A stretch of 45,551 nucleotides of DNA from SAR324 cluster bacterium (GTDB lineage: Bacteria > SAR324 > NAC60-12). Each line of letters opens with the position of its first letter. Positions within the stretch are counted from its first letter, which is position 1. Below, piece by piece: positions 7,815 to 16,484 of this stretch. Below the pieces are notes generated by a model. The model saw nothing but the letters and a program-made list of their open reading frames with translations, was not told the DNA's origin and ran no database searches. The stretch is from assembly GCA_015231825.1 (NCBI GenBank), contig JADGAV010000040.1, forward strand, positions 1 through 45,551. The letters run 5' to 3'. A program made the position numbers and the translations under genes.

Positions 7815-10007
7815 CTATGCGGCGTCTTCTTTCGCTTTTTCGGCACGTTCCTTCATCACTTTTTCCTGAATAAAAGAAGGTGATTCCGCATATTTTTCAA
7901 ATTCCATGGTGTAAGTTGCTTTTCCTGCCGACATGGAACGAAGCTCGGTAGCATAACCAAACATTTCCGAGAGTGGTACTCCTGCCCGAACAACGCTGCC
8001 TTCCCCGCTGATTTCCGAGCCGTATATGATTCCTCTGCGGGAACTCAAGTCGCCAATCACGTTTCCCTGGTACTCCGTGGGGGTTTCAACTTCAACTTTC
8101 ATGACTGGTTCCAGGAGCACCGGACGTGCCTTAGCAATGGCTTGCTTCATCGCTGTGCGGCAAGCGAGTCGAAAAGCCAGATCACTGGAATCCACATCAT
8201 GGTACTTTCCATCATTCAAAACCACGCGGATTCCAGTCATGGGAAAAGCAGCCAGGGGGCCCTTATCCATGACATCATGAAATCCCTTTTCACAGGCAGG
8301 AATATGGGAGGAAGGAATGGAACCACCGAAGATTTCATTGACAAATTCGAATTCTTCTTCATGATCCTCCGGCAAGGGTTCAATTCTTCCCGAAACACCT
8401 GCATATTGTCCGGAACCACCTGTTTGTTTTTTGTGGAGATGATCATATTCCGCGGCCACCGTGATCGCCTCCCGGTAGTTCACCTGAGGAGCACCGACAA
8501 TCACTTCGACATCAAATTCGCGTTTCATGCGTTCAATGTATATGTCGAGATGAAGCTCTCCCATGCCGGCTATATGAGTTTCACCTGATTCCTGATCGAC
8601 TTTCACTCGAAAAGTGGGGTCCTCCCGCATAAAACGGCCGAGTGCTTTGCTCATCTTTGCCTGGGATTCGCTGTTTTTGGCATCCACTGCCAATGAGATT
8701 ACAGGAACCGGAACATGCATGGATTCGCAAACAACACTGATGTCGGTGCTGCAGAATGTATCTCCCGATGCACAATCGACTCCGACCATGGCAATGATGT
8801 CTCCCGCTTCCGCTATTTCAATATTTTCACGATCATTGGAATGCATCCTCACCATCCGTCCGACCCGAATTTTCTTGCCTGTGCGAACATTGACAATTTG
8901 CTCTCCCTTACGCAAAGTCCCCTGGTAGATCCGGGTGTAGGTCAACTGGCCAAATTGTTCCTCAGTCAGTTTGAAAGCCATCGCCACCAAGGGCAAGGTC
9001 GGATCAGGTGACAATTCAATGATCTCTTCTTCATTTTTGGCATTTTTTGCTTTGGGACGTTCGGCTTCGAGGGGCGAAGGAAGGTAGCGTGTGACAGCAT
9101 CCAAGACCAGCTGAACCCCTTTATTTTTTACTGCTGACCCCAAATAAACCGGACAAAGTTCGAGTGACTGAACCCCCTTTTTAATGGCGGCATGAATTTC
9201 ATCTTCTGAAATTTCTTTTTCTTCAAGGAGGTCTTCCATCAACTGATCATCAAACATGGAGACAGCTTCCAGCATTTCTGCCCGCTTTTCCTGCACTTTT
9301 TCCACTAAATCTGCAGGAATCTCTTCAATCCGAAGTTTCTCACCTTTTTGACCGTCAAAGTAAACGGCTTTCATGGTGATCAAATCTACGACACCTGCAT
9401 GGTCTTCTTCCAAACCGATAGGGACCTGCATGGCAACAGCATTCAGTTCCAAACTTTCACACAGGTCTTCAATGACCCGGCTTGGATTGGATCCCATCCG
9501 ATCGAGTTTGTTGATAAAAGCGACCCGGGGGACGCGATACCGTTTCATCTGGCGGTCAACCGTAATCGATTGAGATTGAACCCCGGCTACCCCGCACAAC
9601 ACCATGATGGCGCCATCCAAGACTCTTAAAGAACGTTCCACTTCGACGGTGAAATCCACATGCCCGGGCGTGTCGATGATGTTGATCGTTTTGTTGTTCC
9701 AAAATACAGTTGTAGCTGCTGAGGTGATGGTGATTCCTTTTTCCTTTTCCAGCTCCATGTGGTCCATTGTGGCTCCTGAACCACCACCGCGCACTTCCTC
9801 AATTTTGTGAATTTTTCCGGCATAATACAGTATCCGCTCGGTCAAGGTCGTTTTGCCACTATCGATGTGGGCTGAAATTCCTATGTTTCTCATACGTCCA
9901 ACACTTTTTTGAAGCGCCTCGTTCTGTCGAGGGGCTGGATTGATAAGCTCTTCGTTGAGTTGAAATGAAGGGGGATTTGCACCAGTCTCTGTTTGTAAAT
10001 TGTCCAT
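7815..10007 (-). CDS. fusA: Elongation factor G, mitochondrial EFG1-like (spd) type
   Basis: 730 residues. Moves tRNA and mRNA through the ribosome using GTP. G motifs: AHIDSGKT (46-53), DTPGHVD and NKLD; later domains II-V are complete (GMGELHLDIYIERM, then RMRSM-like AELRSMSAGKATYTMEF). The P-loop with Ser (GISAHIDSGKTT), plus NKLDRMGSNP and DCASGDTF, match the EFG1 group shared by mitochondria, spirochaetes, planctomycetes and some deltaproteobacteria rather than the usual AHIDAGKT form. An N-terminal tail of about 36 residues precedes the G domain; the start is supported by AAGG five bases before ATG. It is not in a str operon: neighbours are the STAS gene and rnpB. A second EF-G elsewhere in the genome is likely. 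Confidence 0.95.
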   Translation of the reverse strand: MDNLQTETGANPPSFQLNEELINPAPRQNEALQKSVGRMRNIGISAHIDSGKTTLTERILYYAGKIHKIEEVRGGGSGATMDHMELEKEKGITITSAATTVFWNNKTINIIDTPGHVDFTVEVERSLRVLDGAIMVLCGVAGVQSQSITVDRQMKRYRVPRVAFINKLDRMGSNPSRVIEDLCESLELNAVAMQVPIGLEEDHAGVVDLITMKAVYFDGQKGEKLRIEEIPADLVEKVQEKRAEMLEAVSMFDDQLMEDLLEEKEISEDEIHAAIKKGVQSLELCPVYLGSAVKNKGVQLVLDAVTRYLPSPLEAERPKAKNAKNEEEIIELSPDPTLPLVAMAFKLTEEQFGQLTYTRIYQGTLRKGEQIVNVRTGKKIRVGRMVRMHSNDRENIEIAEAGDIIAMVGVDCASGDTFCSTDISVVCESMHVPVPVISLAVDAKNSESQAKMSKALGRFMREDPTFRVKVDQESGETHIAGMGELHLDIYIERMKREFDVEVIVGAPQVNYREAITVAAEYDHLHKKQTGGSGQYAGVSGRIEPLPEDHEEEFEFVNEIFGGSIPSSHIPACEKGFHDVMDKGPLAAFPMTGIRVVLNDGKYHDVDSSDLAFRLACRTAMKQAIAKARPVLLEPVMKVEVETPTEYQGNVIGDLSSRRGIIYGSEISGEGSVVRAGVPLSEMFGYATELRSMSAGKATYTMEFEKYAESPSFIQEKVMKERAEKAKEDAA

Positions 10008-10021
10008 CGGCCTTGGGTATT

Positions 10022-10050
10022 TCTAAAATAAATTGTTGGAATTAGGTCAA
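10022..10050 (-). promoter_or_regulatory. Candidate fusA promoter
   Basis: On the minus strand, -35 TTGACC (plus 10045-10050), a 17-bp spacer and -10 TTTAGA (10022-10027). It lies 15 bp from the fusA ATG, so the leader would be very short. The -10 is weak (3 of 6). Confidence 0.35.
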
Positions 10051-10111
10051 AGATAAAACCATAATAGATATATTTTTTAATTGAAGAATGCAAGTTTTTT
10101 TAAAAAAGCTG

Positions 10112-10140
10112 TTGACCTGCCTTCCACAAAGGGCTAGATT
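10112..10140 (+). promoter_or_regulatory. Candidate rnpB promoter
   Basis: -35 TTGACC (10112-10117), a 17-bp spacer and -10 TAGATT (10135-10140). It would start RNA near 10147, leaving a leader of about 115 bases before the mature RNase P RNA. A second -10-like TGTAAT (10235-10240) lies nearer but has no -35. Confidence 0.4.
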
Positions 10141-10262
10141 TCTTTGATCGCTTCAGAAAAACAAAGCGAAGCCATTCCTGGATTAGGTTGAGGCCTGAGC
10201 CAGATCAGCAAACCCAGGGGGCAGTATTTCGCATTGTAATGACAAGGAATCATTTTTTAGTA

Positions 10263-10650
10263 GAGGGCAACGAGTCCAAAACATAGTCGCTGGTGCCAAA
10301 CAGCACGAGAGGAAAGTCCGGGCAACAAAGGGCAGAATGCTGGTTAACAACCAGGCAGCGTGAGCTGATGGAAAGTGCAGCAGAAAACATACCGCCGATG
10401 GCCTTTCGAGGCACAGGTAAGGGTGAAAAGGCAGGGTAAGGGCCTACCGCGACTCTGGTGACAGAGTCGGCAGTGTAAACCCCATTCGTTGCAAGTCCAA
10501 ATAGAACCGCATTGAGGGCGGCCCGTCCAGCGGTTGGGTAGGACGCTTGAAATTCTTGGCAACAAGAATTCTAGATAAATGACTATGACTCCCATTGCGA
10601 AATCAATGGGAGCACAGAACCCGGCTTAATGCGGGCTCTGTTGCCCTTTT
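10263..10650 (+). ncRNA. rnpB: RNase P RNA, bacterial type A
   Basis: The catalytic RNA that trims tRNA 5' leaders. All conserved blocks are present in order: GAGGAAAGTCCGGGC (P4 5' side, 10309-10323), ACCGCCGATGGCC (10391-10403), CAGGTAAGGGTGAAA (10414-10428), the TAGATAAATGACTATG block near 10572, and ACAGAACCCGGCTTA (P4 3' side, 10614-10628). Helix P1 is formed by AGGGCAAC (10264-10271) with GTTGCCCT (10640-10647), which fixes both ends. P1 is followed by four more T, so the 3' end probably doubles as the transcription terminator. The length of about 385 is usual. Confidence 0.97.
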
Positions 10651-10778
10651 TCACAATCTCAATTATTTTGAAATTAGAACAGGTTTCGCTTTTCTTCTAA
10701 ATTTCATTTTTTGAGTACGAGTGAGAATTTCAGTTGGATTCGATGAGTTTGCCTCCTCTTGAGACGGAGGATTCCGGT

Positions 10779-11906
10779 TCAGGGACAGCTTAAATTGGAC
10801 TGCAGAGCGACAGTCTGCAAATTGGATTGTTTCGCAATGCCGATATCAGACAGATTGTTCCACGCTTGACTGAGTTCCTCTGCCGAATAATCCGTGTCGG
10901 AACCAATGGCCTTTCCCAGGCACCAACTTTCTCCTGTGACTGAATTTTCATCAAAGTCGATCCCCGCACATTCCTCTTCAGAGGAGAGGTAAGCCACATA
11001 CTCTCCGGATTCATCCGCTTCGATTTTCCCCGTCAGATAAGCGTCTGCCGTGAAGTTTTCGGGAACAGACGAGTACCAATCCTGAACGCTTCTGATGAAT
11101 GTTGCACCTTCCGTAATTGTTTGACCATACATATAGTGAGTCATCAGAGCTTCATCATCCATATCGAAACGACGATGCCAGGGGGCTCCATGAGCCAGCA
11201 TTTCCACGGTTGTTTTTCTTCCTGAATTTGAATAGATCACCTTGCTCAAAAGATTTGCAGCACTGTTGCCCCGATGGGAAGGCATTTTGCTGAAATCCTT
11301 GGTGCTTTCAATCTGACTTTCATCAGCACTCCACTTGACCGACAAAAAACCGGTATTGTCATAGCAGACCAGGGCCTCATACTGATAAGTCGGATCCCCG
11401 GAAAGCGCACTGATCGTGCCGCTTACCCGACCATCATACCCTTTTCCTGAAAAGGAACCCGTGGCATCCAATTCTTCAGAATTCAGAGAAGAAAGGGTTT
11501 CATTTGTTTCCTCAATAATAAAGTCCATCCTCCTGATCCAGCGTTCAAAAGTGCTTGAGTTTGCAGAAAGCAGCGGTCCTCTCTGATCTCCTTCAGGTGG
11601 GCCATGATGCCCTTCTCCTCCGGGACCCAGATGGCCTTCTTCCCCGGGGCCTCTTAGCGCATCTTCATCCTGCTCAAAAGAATTTCCCCCTTGAGGACCC
11701 CTTGCAAGAGTTCTCCCGGTCAAAGCCGAATTTTCAAATGAAAAATTCAAGGTAGGGAAGACTCCGGAATGCAATGCTGCTGATTCGTATTTCAGCGAAG
11801 ACTGATCAGTCCGCTGGGCATCATCTGTTCCCTGCGGGGCGCAGGCAATCATCAATACACTGGATAATAATACTGCCGCTCCCGGTATCAATTGTTTTGT
11901 TTCCAT
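10779..11906 (-). CDS. Unknown lipoprotein with Gly/Glu/His-rich segment
   Basis: 375 residues. The N-terminal lipoprotein signal has Cys22 in SVLMIAC, a slightly unusual lipobox. Residues about 70-111 form a low-complexity stretch rich in Gly, Pro, Glu and His (GPGEEGHLGPGGEGHHGPPE), possibly a flexible or metal-binding linker. The rest (about 112-375) looks like a folded domain with several acidic turns and paired cysteines (CYDNTG, EEECAG, GESWCLG, NLSCP). I recognise no family. AAGGAG lies nine bases before the ATG. It is divergent from a TIGR02147-type gene, a gene family often found beside surface lipoproteins in Bdellovibrio-like bacteria. Outer-membrane location is inferred. Confidence 0.8.
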   Translation of the reverse strand: METKQLIPGAAVLLSSVLMIACAPQGTDDAQRTDQSSLKYESAALHSGVFPTLNFSFENSALTGRTLARGPQGGNSFEQDEDALRGPGEEGHLGPGGEGHHGPPEGDQRGPLLSANSSTFERWIRRMDFIIEETNETLSSLNSEELDATGSFSGKGYDGRVSGTISALSGDPTYQYEALVCYDNTGFLSVKWSADESQIESTKDFSKMPSHRGNSAANLLSKVIYSNSGRKTTVEMLAHGAPWHRRFDMDDEALMTHYMYGQTITEGATFIRSVQDWYSSVPENFTADAYLTGKIEADESGEYVAYLSSEEECAGIDFDENSVTGESWCLGKAIGSDTDYSAEELSQAWNNLSDIGIAKQSNLQTVALQSNLSCP

Positions 11907-11983
11907 TGTTTGTCTCCTTATATTTGAATTTATTTATTCTGCATTATTCGTAAAATTTAATACATTTAAATTACGCTCATCAA

Positions 11984-12028
11984 TTAGTGACTTTTAAATT
12001 ATAACGATAATTGGACACTATTCACTAA
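11984..12028. promoter_or_regulatory. Inverted TTAGTGA boxes in a divergent promoter region
   Basis: TTAGTGA (11984-11990) and TCACTAA (12022-12028) face each other in the AT-rich gap between the two divergent lipoprotein/regulator units. A minus-strand TATAAT (plus 11998-12003) lies between them, and a plus-strand TATAAT (12064-12069) lies just to the right. An operator for the adjacent regulator is possible but speculative. Confidence 0.3.
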
Positions 12029-12063
12029 AAATTTCACATATTTTTTAAATTTATGTATTGTTT

Positions 12064-12069
12064 TATAAT
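12064..12069 (+). promoter_or_regulatory. Consensus -10 box of the TIGR02147/lipoprotein operon
   Basis: A perfect TATAAT. The region 17 bp upstream is TTTTTT, so there is no good -35. An RNA start near 12076 would give a leader of about 110 bases to the ATG at 12189. Confidence 0.45.
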
Positions 12070-12188
12070 ACACTTATTTGAGGAGTAAGAAGGATTTTGT
12101 AGTGACATTGCCCAACAGGAGGGGTAGGATAGACCCACAATACCAGCAGAGAAGAGTTCTAGGAAAACCCTCACATTGGGGAACAGCA

Positions 12189-13091
12189 ATGGCGCAGAAT
12201 TCGTCAGACAAAAACAATGATCCCGGCAGACGGTATCGTAAAATACGAGATTTCGGATTCTCCGAAGTCGAGTTGAACATCTACAACTTTGTGGAGTTCA
12301 AAACTTTATTGAAAGCCTATTTTAACGCTTGCAAGGAAAAGGATCGGCGTTATTCGCTGCGATATTTTTCTTATCGGTTTGGCAGCAAAAACCCGAGTTT
12401 CATCAAAGCAATTTTAGACGGCAGACAAAAAATTTCAGAAGAATTATTCACGGAATTCACAGAACTGCTGATGCTCGATGGCGATCAGTTCGACTATTTT
12501 GAGAGTCTTTTTCGCCTGGATCAGTGTCCGGAAGGAACCGCACTGCACAAAAAATATTATGAGCGTTTCCGTAACCTGCGCTTTCGGAAACCGGTCAGCC
12601 TGGTTGATGCACAATATGATTGCATTACTTCCTGGTTCACCTGGCTGATCCGAGAAACCGCGTCGCTCAAAGGGGCTCATTACAATCCCCTGTGGTTCAA
12701 AAAATGCCTGAATCCGCTCCTGGATAAAAACATTCCAGAAATTGTTGAAGCATTGGAATCTCTGAAACAAGTAAAATTGCTGGAAGAAACCGAAGACGGG
12801 TTTGAAACGCCGGACCCTTTAAAAGAAATCGATGCAAAAGATCCCCGCATCAACTTCCTCTATAAAGAGATTATAGAATTGTCTCTGAAATTCTTGAAAG
12901 ACCCGTCCAAGAACCGGGAATTCGGAGCATTTGCCATCGCAACAACGCCAGAGAAGTTTCTAGAGATGAAAAAAAACCTGCGGGAATTCTGGGACTCTCA
13001 GTTTCGTGCACTTGAAACACCAAAAGGAGAGGGCTCGATGGTCGCTTCTTTTTCCTTTCAGTTCTTCAACTTGGCTGATATCCACGAGTAA
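12189..13091 (+). CDS. TIGR02147 / DUF4423 family protein, probable transcriptional regulator
   Basis: 300 residues from the ATG at 12189. An in-frame TTG at 12078 would add 37 unlike residues and would lie at the predicted RNA start, so it is not chosen. The family pattern is clear: an N-terminal helical segment (NIYNFVEFKTLLKAYFNACK, then RYSLRYFSYRFGSKNPSFIKAIL) resembling a helix-turn-helix, a middle part with WFTWLIRE, and a C-terminal domain ending ASFSFQFFNLADIHE. Members are common in Bdellovibrio, Fibrobacter and relatives and are thought to be DNA-binding, mostly without experimental proof. Only four bases separate its stop from the lipoprotein gene downstream, so the two are one transcription unit. 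Confidence 0.85.
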   Translation: MAQNSSDKNNDPGRRYRKIRDFGFSEVELNIYNFVEFKTLLKAYFNACKEKDRRYSLRYFSYRFGSKNPSFIKAILDGRQKISEELFTEFTELLMLDGDQFDYFESLFRLDQCPEGTALHKKYYERFRNLRFRKPVSLVDAQYDCITSWFTWLIRETASLKGAHYNPLWFKKCLNPLLDKNIPEIVEALESLKQVKLLEETEDGFETPDPLKEIDAKDPRINFLYKEIIELSLKFLKDPSKNREFGAFAIATTPEKFLEMKKNLREFWDSQFRALETPKGEGSMVASFSFQFFNLADIHE

Positions 13092-13095
13092 ACAG

Positions 13096-14070
13096 ATGAA
13101 ACACCAGGGAAAATACAGACAGCATTTTCAATTTCTTTTTTTTCTTGTGATCACCGGGCTGATCATTCTGGCCGGGTGTGCCCCTGAGCGTTCTGATGAA
13201 ACAGCCGGTATTCGAATTCCTAATCCAGAAACGGAAGAAGAGGAGGAAGAACAAATCGCAATTTCAGGAGTTTTTTCGGTTGCAGCCAACTCTCAAATCC
13301 TGACAAGTCGAGTATTGCGTCAGGTCAATGGCGCCACCGTCAAACTCTTCGATTTCAATGGTGATCTGCTCAAAACAGGCAACACTGGTGTGCAGGGAAA
13401 TTTCTCTTTGGGGGTCAAGCGGACGAACAGCAATTTTCCCTGGACCCTGCAGGTCGAATGGGGAGGGACCCTCTACCGGTCCGCCATTGTAGATCTGAGT
13501 GATGCTATGGACGGTACAAAATCCATCAACATCAATGATATCACCACGCAGATCACCAGGCTTTTTTCGGCAAAACAGGACCAATCGCTTGAAAATTTCA
13601 ACAGGGTTGCCCAACTGGTGATGGCCAATCAATTTGGAGTCAACATTGAAAGCCGTCTCAATATCCCTCCGGAAATCTTCATGAGAGAAGACATGAGCGA
13701 TCCCGACAGTCTGGGAAATCTGCTGTTGAACGCAGCAGCGGAAAGCAATCTTTCTCTGATCAATTCCGCCCCGGATGATGAGTCCCGACTGGCCAGTCCT
13801 TCATTTCTGAAAGCGTTTTCTGAAGAGTTGCGGAATATCGAAAACCCTGAAAACTCGCTGCAGCCGATTCGAAGCATCCCGGGTTCTGAGGAACTGATCG
13901 GGGGATTGAGCAAAATGCTCCATGCAGCCAGTCAAGCAGAACTTGATACGTCCCTCAATGAAATTCGAAACAACACTCTGATGAATAATGTAAAAAAGAA
14001 AGAACACATCAATGGTCTCATGGAAGCGATCGACAATGCGGATAAAATGCACCCGTCGATGAGACCCTGA
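13096..14070 (+). CDS. Unknown lipoprotein coupled to the TIGR02147 gene
   Basis: 324 residues from the ATG at 13096, four bases after the regulator's stop; the same frame is open back to 13006 but that part overlaps the regulator. The lipoprotein signal is clear: a hydrophobic stretch then LAGC with Cys28. An acidic linker (PETEEEEEEQ) leads to a beta-rich domain (about 60-145; GATVKLFDFNGDLLKTGNTG) with the look of a carboxypeptidase-regulatory-like or transthyretin-like fold. The remainder is helical (about 150-324). The family is not recognised. It is probably an outer-membrane or periplasmic protein whose expression follows the regulator. Confidence 0.8.
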   Translation: MKHQGKYRQHFQFLFFLVITGLIILAGCAPERSDETAGIRIPNPETEEEEEEQIAISGVFSVAANSQILTSRVLRQVNGATVKLFDFNGDLLKTGNTGVQGNFSLGVKRTNSNFPWTLQVEWGGTLYRSAIVDLSDAMDGTKSININDITTQITRLFSAKQDQSLENFNRVAQLVMANQFGVNIESRLNIPPEIFMREDMSDPDSLGNLLLNAAAESNLSLINSAPDDESRLASPSFLKAFSEELRNIENPENSLQPIRSIPGSEELIGGLSKMLHAASQAELDTSLNEIRNNTLMNNVKKKEHINGLMEAIDNADKMHPSMRP

Positions 14071-14150
14071 GCGAATCCGATTTCTTCAAAAAATAACGTC
14101 CTTTCTCCCCTCCCATGGTTCGCTCAGACCATTCATAGATAATCATGAAG

Positions 14151-14179
14151 AACCATCAAAATTTTTGATGGTGGTTTTT
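14151..14179 (+). terminator. Terminator after the lipoprotein gene
   Basis: A perfect inverted repeat, ACCATCAAAA (14152-14161) running straight into TTTTTGATGGT (14162-14172), is followed by GGTTTTT. The pairing is symmetrical and A/T-rich in the centre. Confidence 0.75.
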
Positions 14180-14315
14180 AAAATGCCATAGTATGATGCG
14201 TGCGAAGAGGAAAAATTACTCCATTCCTTGGCAAACTCATTAAAAACAGCTATTAATCCTTCAAATCATCCATCTGATTTACCTGATTCAAATTTTTACT
14301 AAAGGAGGAAATTCC

Positions 14316-15383
14316 ATGAAGGAGACGCTTGCACAAAGTCGTTTTTTTAAGGTTGAAAAACTGGAAGCATTCATCAAAACTGCCTTCATGGCTATCGATA
14401 TGTCTGAACAAGAGGCTGGAATCATTGCCGAATTGATGGCGGACGCCGATCTCAACGGGGTGGACAGTCATGGAATTTTTCGGCTGCCACATTACATTCG
14501 AAGACTGAAAACCGGCGGGATCAATTTGCATCCGGAAATCAAAGTCGAACGAGAAAAAAGCGGAATGGCCCTGGTGAATGGAGACAACGGCATGGGTCAT
14601 CTCGTCATGAAATATGCAGCGGATCTTGCCGTCCAGAAAGCAAAATCAAACGGAGTTGCCTGGGTCGGCACCAAATACAGCAACCATGCCGGTCCCGCAT
14701 CGCTTTATGCGAAAATCCCCCTCAAAGACGACATGATCGGACTCTACGTCGCCATCGGCAATGCCAATCATCTCCCACCCTGGGGCGGAACGGAAATGCT
14801 GCTCAGCACCAATCCCATTGCAATCGCAGTTCCCGCCTGGGAAGAAGCCCCGGTCGTGCTGGATATGGCGACAACTGTGTCAGCCTATGGAAAAGTGAAA
14901 ACAGCTGCGCAGCGGGGTGAAGAAATGCCGGAAGGCTGGATGGTTGATCGACAGGGGAAGCCGCTGACCGATCCGAACCGTGCAGAAGAAGGATTTCTTC
15001 TCCCGATTGGAGGGTATAAAGGCTATGGTCTCGCATTGCTGCTCGGACTGCTTGCCGGCACCTTGAATGGTGCGGCCATGGGGAAGGATGTGGTGGACTG
15101 GAACGCCGATGACGTGAGCGTCACTAATACTGGTCAATTCATTGTTGCCATTTCGATTGAGTCCTTTGCAGAAATTGAAACCTTCAAACGAGCCGTAGAC
15201 GGGGTTGTCCGCAGTATGCAGTCGTCTCCCACCTTACCCGGCTTTGACAAAGTCCAGGTCCCGGGAGAACAAAGTTTTGCTAAAAAGCAGGAACGGACTG
15301 CAAACGGCATTCCGATGCACGAAAAGCTCTTCCAGTCTCTACAAAATCTGGCATCGGAACTGAAAATCGAACCGCTTCAATAA
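14316..15383 (+). CDS. Ldh-family (malate/L-lactate-type) NAD(P)-dependent dehydrogenase
   Basis: 355 residues, normal for the Ldh_2 family (malate, ureidoglycolate, sulfolactate and related 2-hydroxyacid dehydrogenases). These have their own NAD fold unlike classical LDH. Signature parts are NGVDSHGIFRLPHYIRRL (His52), VGTKYSNHAGPASLYA (His124, the likely catalytic base), STNPIAIAVP, VLDMATTVSAYGKV and GGYKGYGLALLLGLLAG. A strong AAAGGAGG lies eight bases before the ATG. It is the first gene of an accessory metabolic island and probably oxidises a 2-hydroxycarboxylic acid to the 2-oxo acid in the cytoplasm. The precise substrate cannot be read from the sequence. Confidence 0.9.
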   Translation: MKETLAQSRFFKVEKLEAFIKTAFMAIDMSEQEAGIIAELMADADLNGVDSHGIFRLPHYIRRLKTGGINLHPEIKVEREKSGMALVNGDNGMGHLVMKYAADLAVQKAKSNGVAWVGTKYSNHAGPASLYAKIPLKDDMIGLYVAIGNANHLPPWGGTEMLLSTNPIAIAVPAWEEAPVVLDMATTVSAYGKVKTAAQRGEEMPEGWMVDRQGKPLTDPNRAEEGFLLPIGGYKGYGLALLLGLLAGTLNGAAMGKDVVDWNADDVSVTNTGQFIVAISIESFAEIETFKRAVDGVVRSMQSSPTLPGFDKVQVPGEQSFAKKQERTANGIPMHEKLFQSLQNLASELKIEPLQ

Positions 15384-15457
15384 AATCAGATTTGCAAGTG
15401 TCCCATAAACAAACAGCGCATCCTGCCTGACTCGCGAACACAAAGAATGAGAAAGTA

Positions 15458-16315
15458 ATGAAAAAACTACAAATCGGAATCATTCATCCCGGAGAAATGG
15501 GGGTTTCTGTTGCGGCATCTGCAAAAAACGGAGGGCATGAAGTTTACTGGGTCTCAGAAAATCGCAGTGAGCAAACGCGGGACCGGGCGTCACAAGTCAA
15601 ACTGACAGAACTTCCTTCTTTGAAGGCGCTCTGTGAAAAATCTGCCATCATTATCAGTGTCTGCCCTCCAGATTCTGCCGAAGAAGTTGCCGATGAGGTA
15701 TTGAACTGTTCATTTCGTGGAACCTATTTAGATGCCAATGCCATCTCCACTGAAAGAGTGGAACGGATCGCCGGCAAAATGGCGGACGCCGGCGCGACAT
15801 TTGTTGATGGAGGAATCATCGGCGGCCCTGCCTGGATGCCTGGCACGACGTGGCTTTATTTGTCAGGTTCCCATGCAAATGAAGTGGCAGATTGTTTCAG
15901 TTCGGGACCTTTGGAGACCAAAGTGATTGGAGACAAGATCGGAAAGGCATCGGCTCTGAAGATGTGCTTTGCCGCCAATACCAAGGGCACTGCGGCACTG
16001 ATGTGTTCAATCCTCGCAACCGCTGAAGCACTGGAAGTCCGAGAAGATTTACTGGCACATTGGTCCATGAATGGGTCGAAATTCTCAGAACTTTCTGAGC
16101 AGCGTATCCGAAATGTCACAGGCAAAGCCTGGCGCTTTGCAGGAGAAATGGAGGAAATCGCTGCAACATTTGAAAAATCCGGCATTCCCGGAGGTTTCTT
16201 CCGGGCAGCCTCTGAAATATATTCTCGCATCAGCGAATACAAAAATGCCCCGACCCCTGCGATAAAAGAGGTGCTCGCCACCTTGTTGTCCAATAAGAAA
16301 TCTGCAAAGAATTAA
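15458..16315 (+). CDS. NAD(P)-dependent 3-hydroxyacid dehydrogenase-like protein, DUF1932
   Basis: 285 residues. The N-terminal Rossmann domain (IGIIHPGEMG, about 6-15; a variant of GxGxMG) resembles the 6-phosphogluconate/3-hydroxyisobutyrate dehydrogenase superfamily. DANAIS (92-97) and GGIIGGPAWMPGT follow. The helical C-terminal part is DUF1932 and holds Lys168 and Asn174 in ALKMCFAANTKG, which match the catalytic Lys and Asn of that superfamily. It follows the Ldh-family gene by 74 bp on the same strand, so both may act on one pathway. Substrate unknown; a beta-hydroxyacid is inferred from the superfamily. Confidence 0.85.
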   Translation: MKKLQIGIIHPGEMGVSVAASAKNGGHEVYWVSENRSEQTRDRASQVKLTELPSLKALCEKSAIIISVCPPDSAEEVADEVLNCSFRGTYLDANAISTERVERIAGKMADAGATFVDGGIIGGPAWMPGTTWLYLSGSHANEVADCFSSGPLETKVIGDKIGKASALKMCFAANTKGTAALMCSILATAEALEVREDLLAHWSMNGSKFSELSEQRIRNVTGKAWRFAGEMEEIAATFEKSGIPGGFFRAASEIYSRISEYKNAPTPAIKEVLATLLSNKKSAKN

Positions 16316-16371
16316 AAATCAGACTCCATTTCCTCTTCTCATTCGATAAAGAAAAGTATTGGAGAAAAATG

Positions 16372-16400
16372 AAAAAAAGTTTTGTCTGGAAACTTTTTTT
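16372..16400 (+). terminator. Terminator before the TrpB-like gene
   Basis: An 11-bp stem, AAAAAAAGTTT (16372-16382) with AAACTTTTTTT (16390-16400), loop TGTCTGG. Its own 3' arm supplies the T run. It separates the two dehydrogenase genes from the TrpB-like gene. Confidence 0.6.
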
Positions 16401-16405
16401 GAGGT

Positions 16406-16451
16406 AGCGCTTTATGAGCGCTTTAAAGATTAGAACCGTATCAATTAAAAT
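16406..16451 (+). promoter_or_regulatory. Twin AGCGCTTTA boxes and candidate promoter of the TrpB-like gene
   Basis: AGCGCTTTA occurs twice (16406-16414 and 16417-16425), exactly 11 bp apart, i.e. one helical turn; each contains the palindrome AGCGCT. A candidate promoter follows and overlaps the second box: -35 TTAAAG (16423-16428), 17 bp, -10 TAAAAT (16446-16451, 5 of 6). The boxes look like an operator, but the -35 is weak. Confidence 0.4.
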
Positions 16452-16484
16452 AATTTATTTGAATCAGAAGCAAAGGAGAGATCC

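Noticed and set aside
8142..8588. 148-codon plus-strand frame inside fusA
   Set aside because: It is antisense to highly conserved EF-G domains IV-V.
10344..10595. 83-codon open frame on the minus strand
   Set aside because: It lies wholly inside the RNase P RNA gene, whose conserved blocks and P1 helix account for the sequence.
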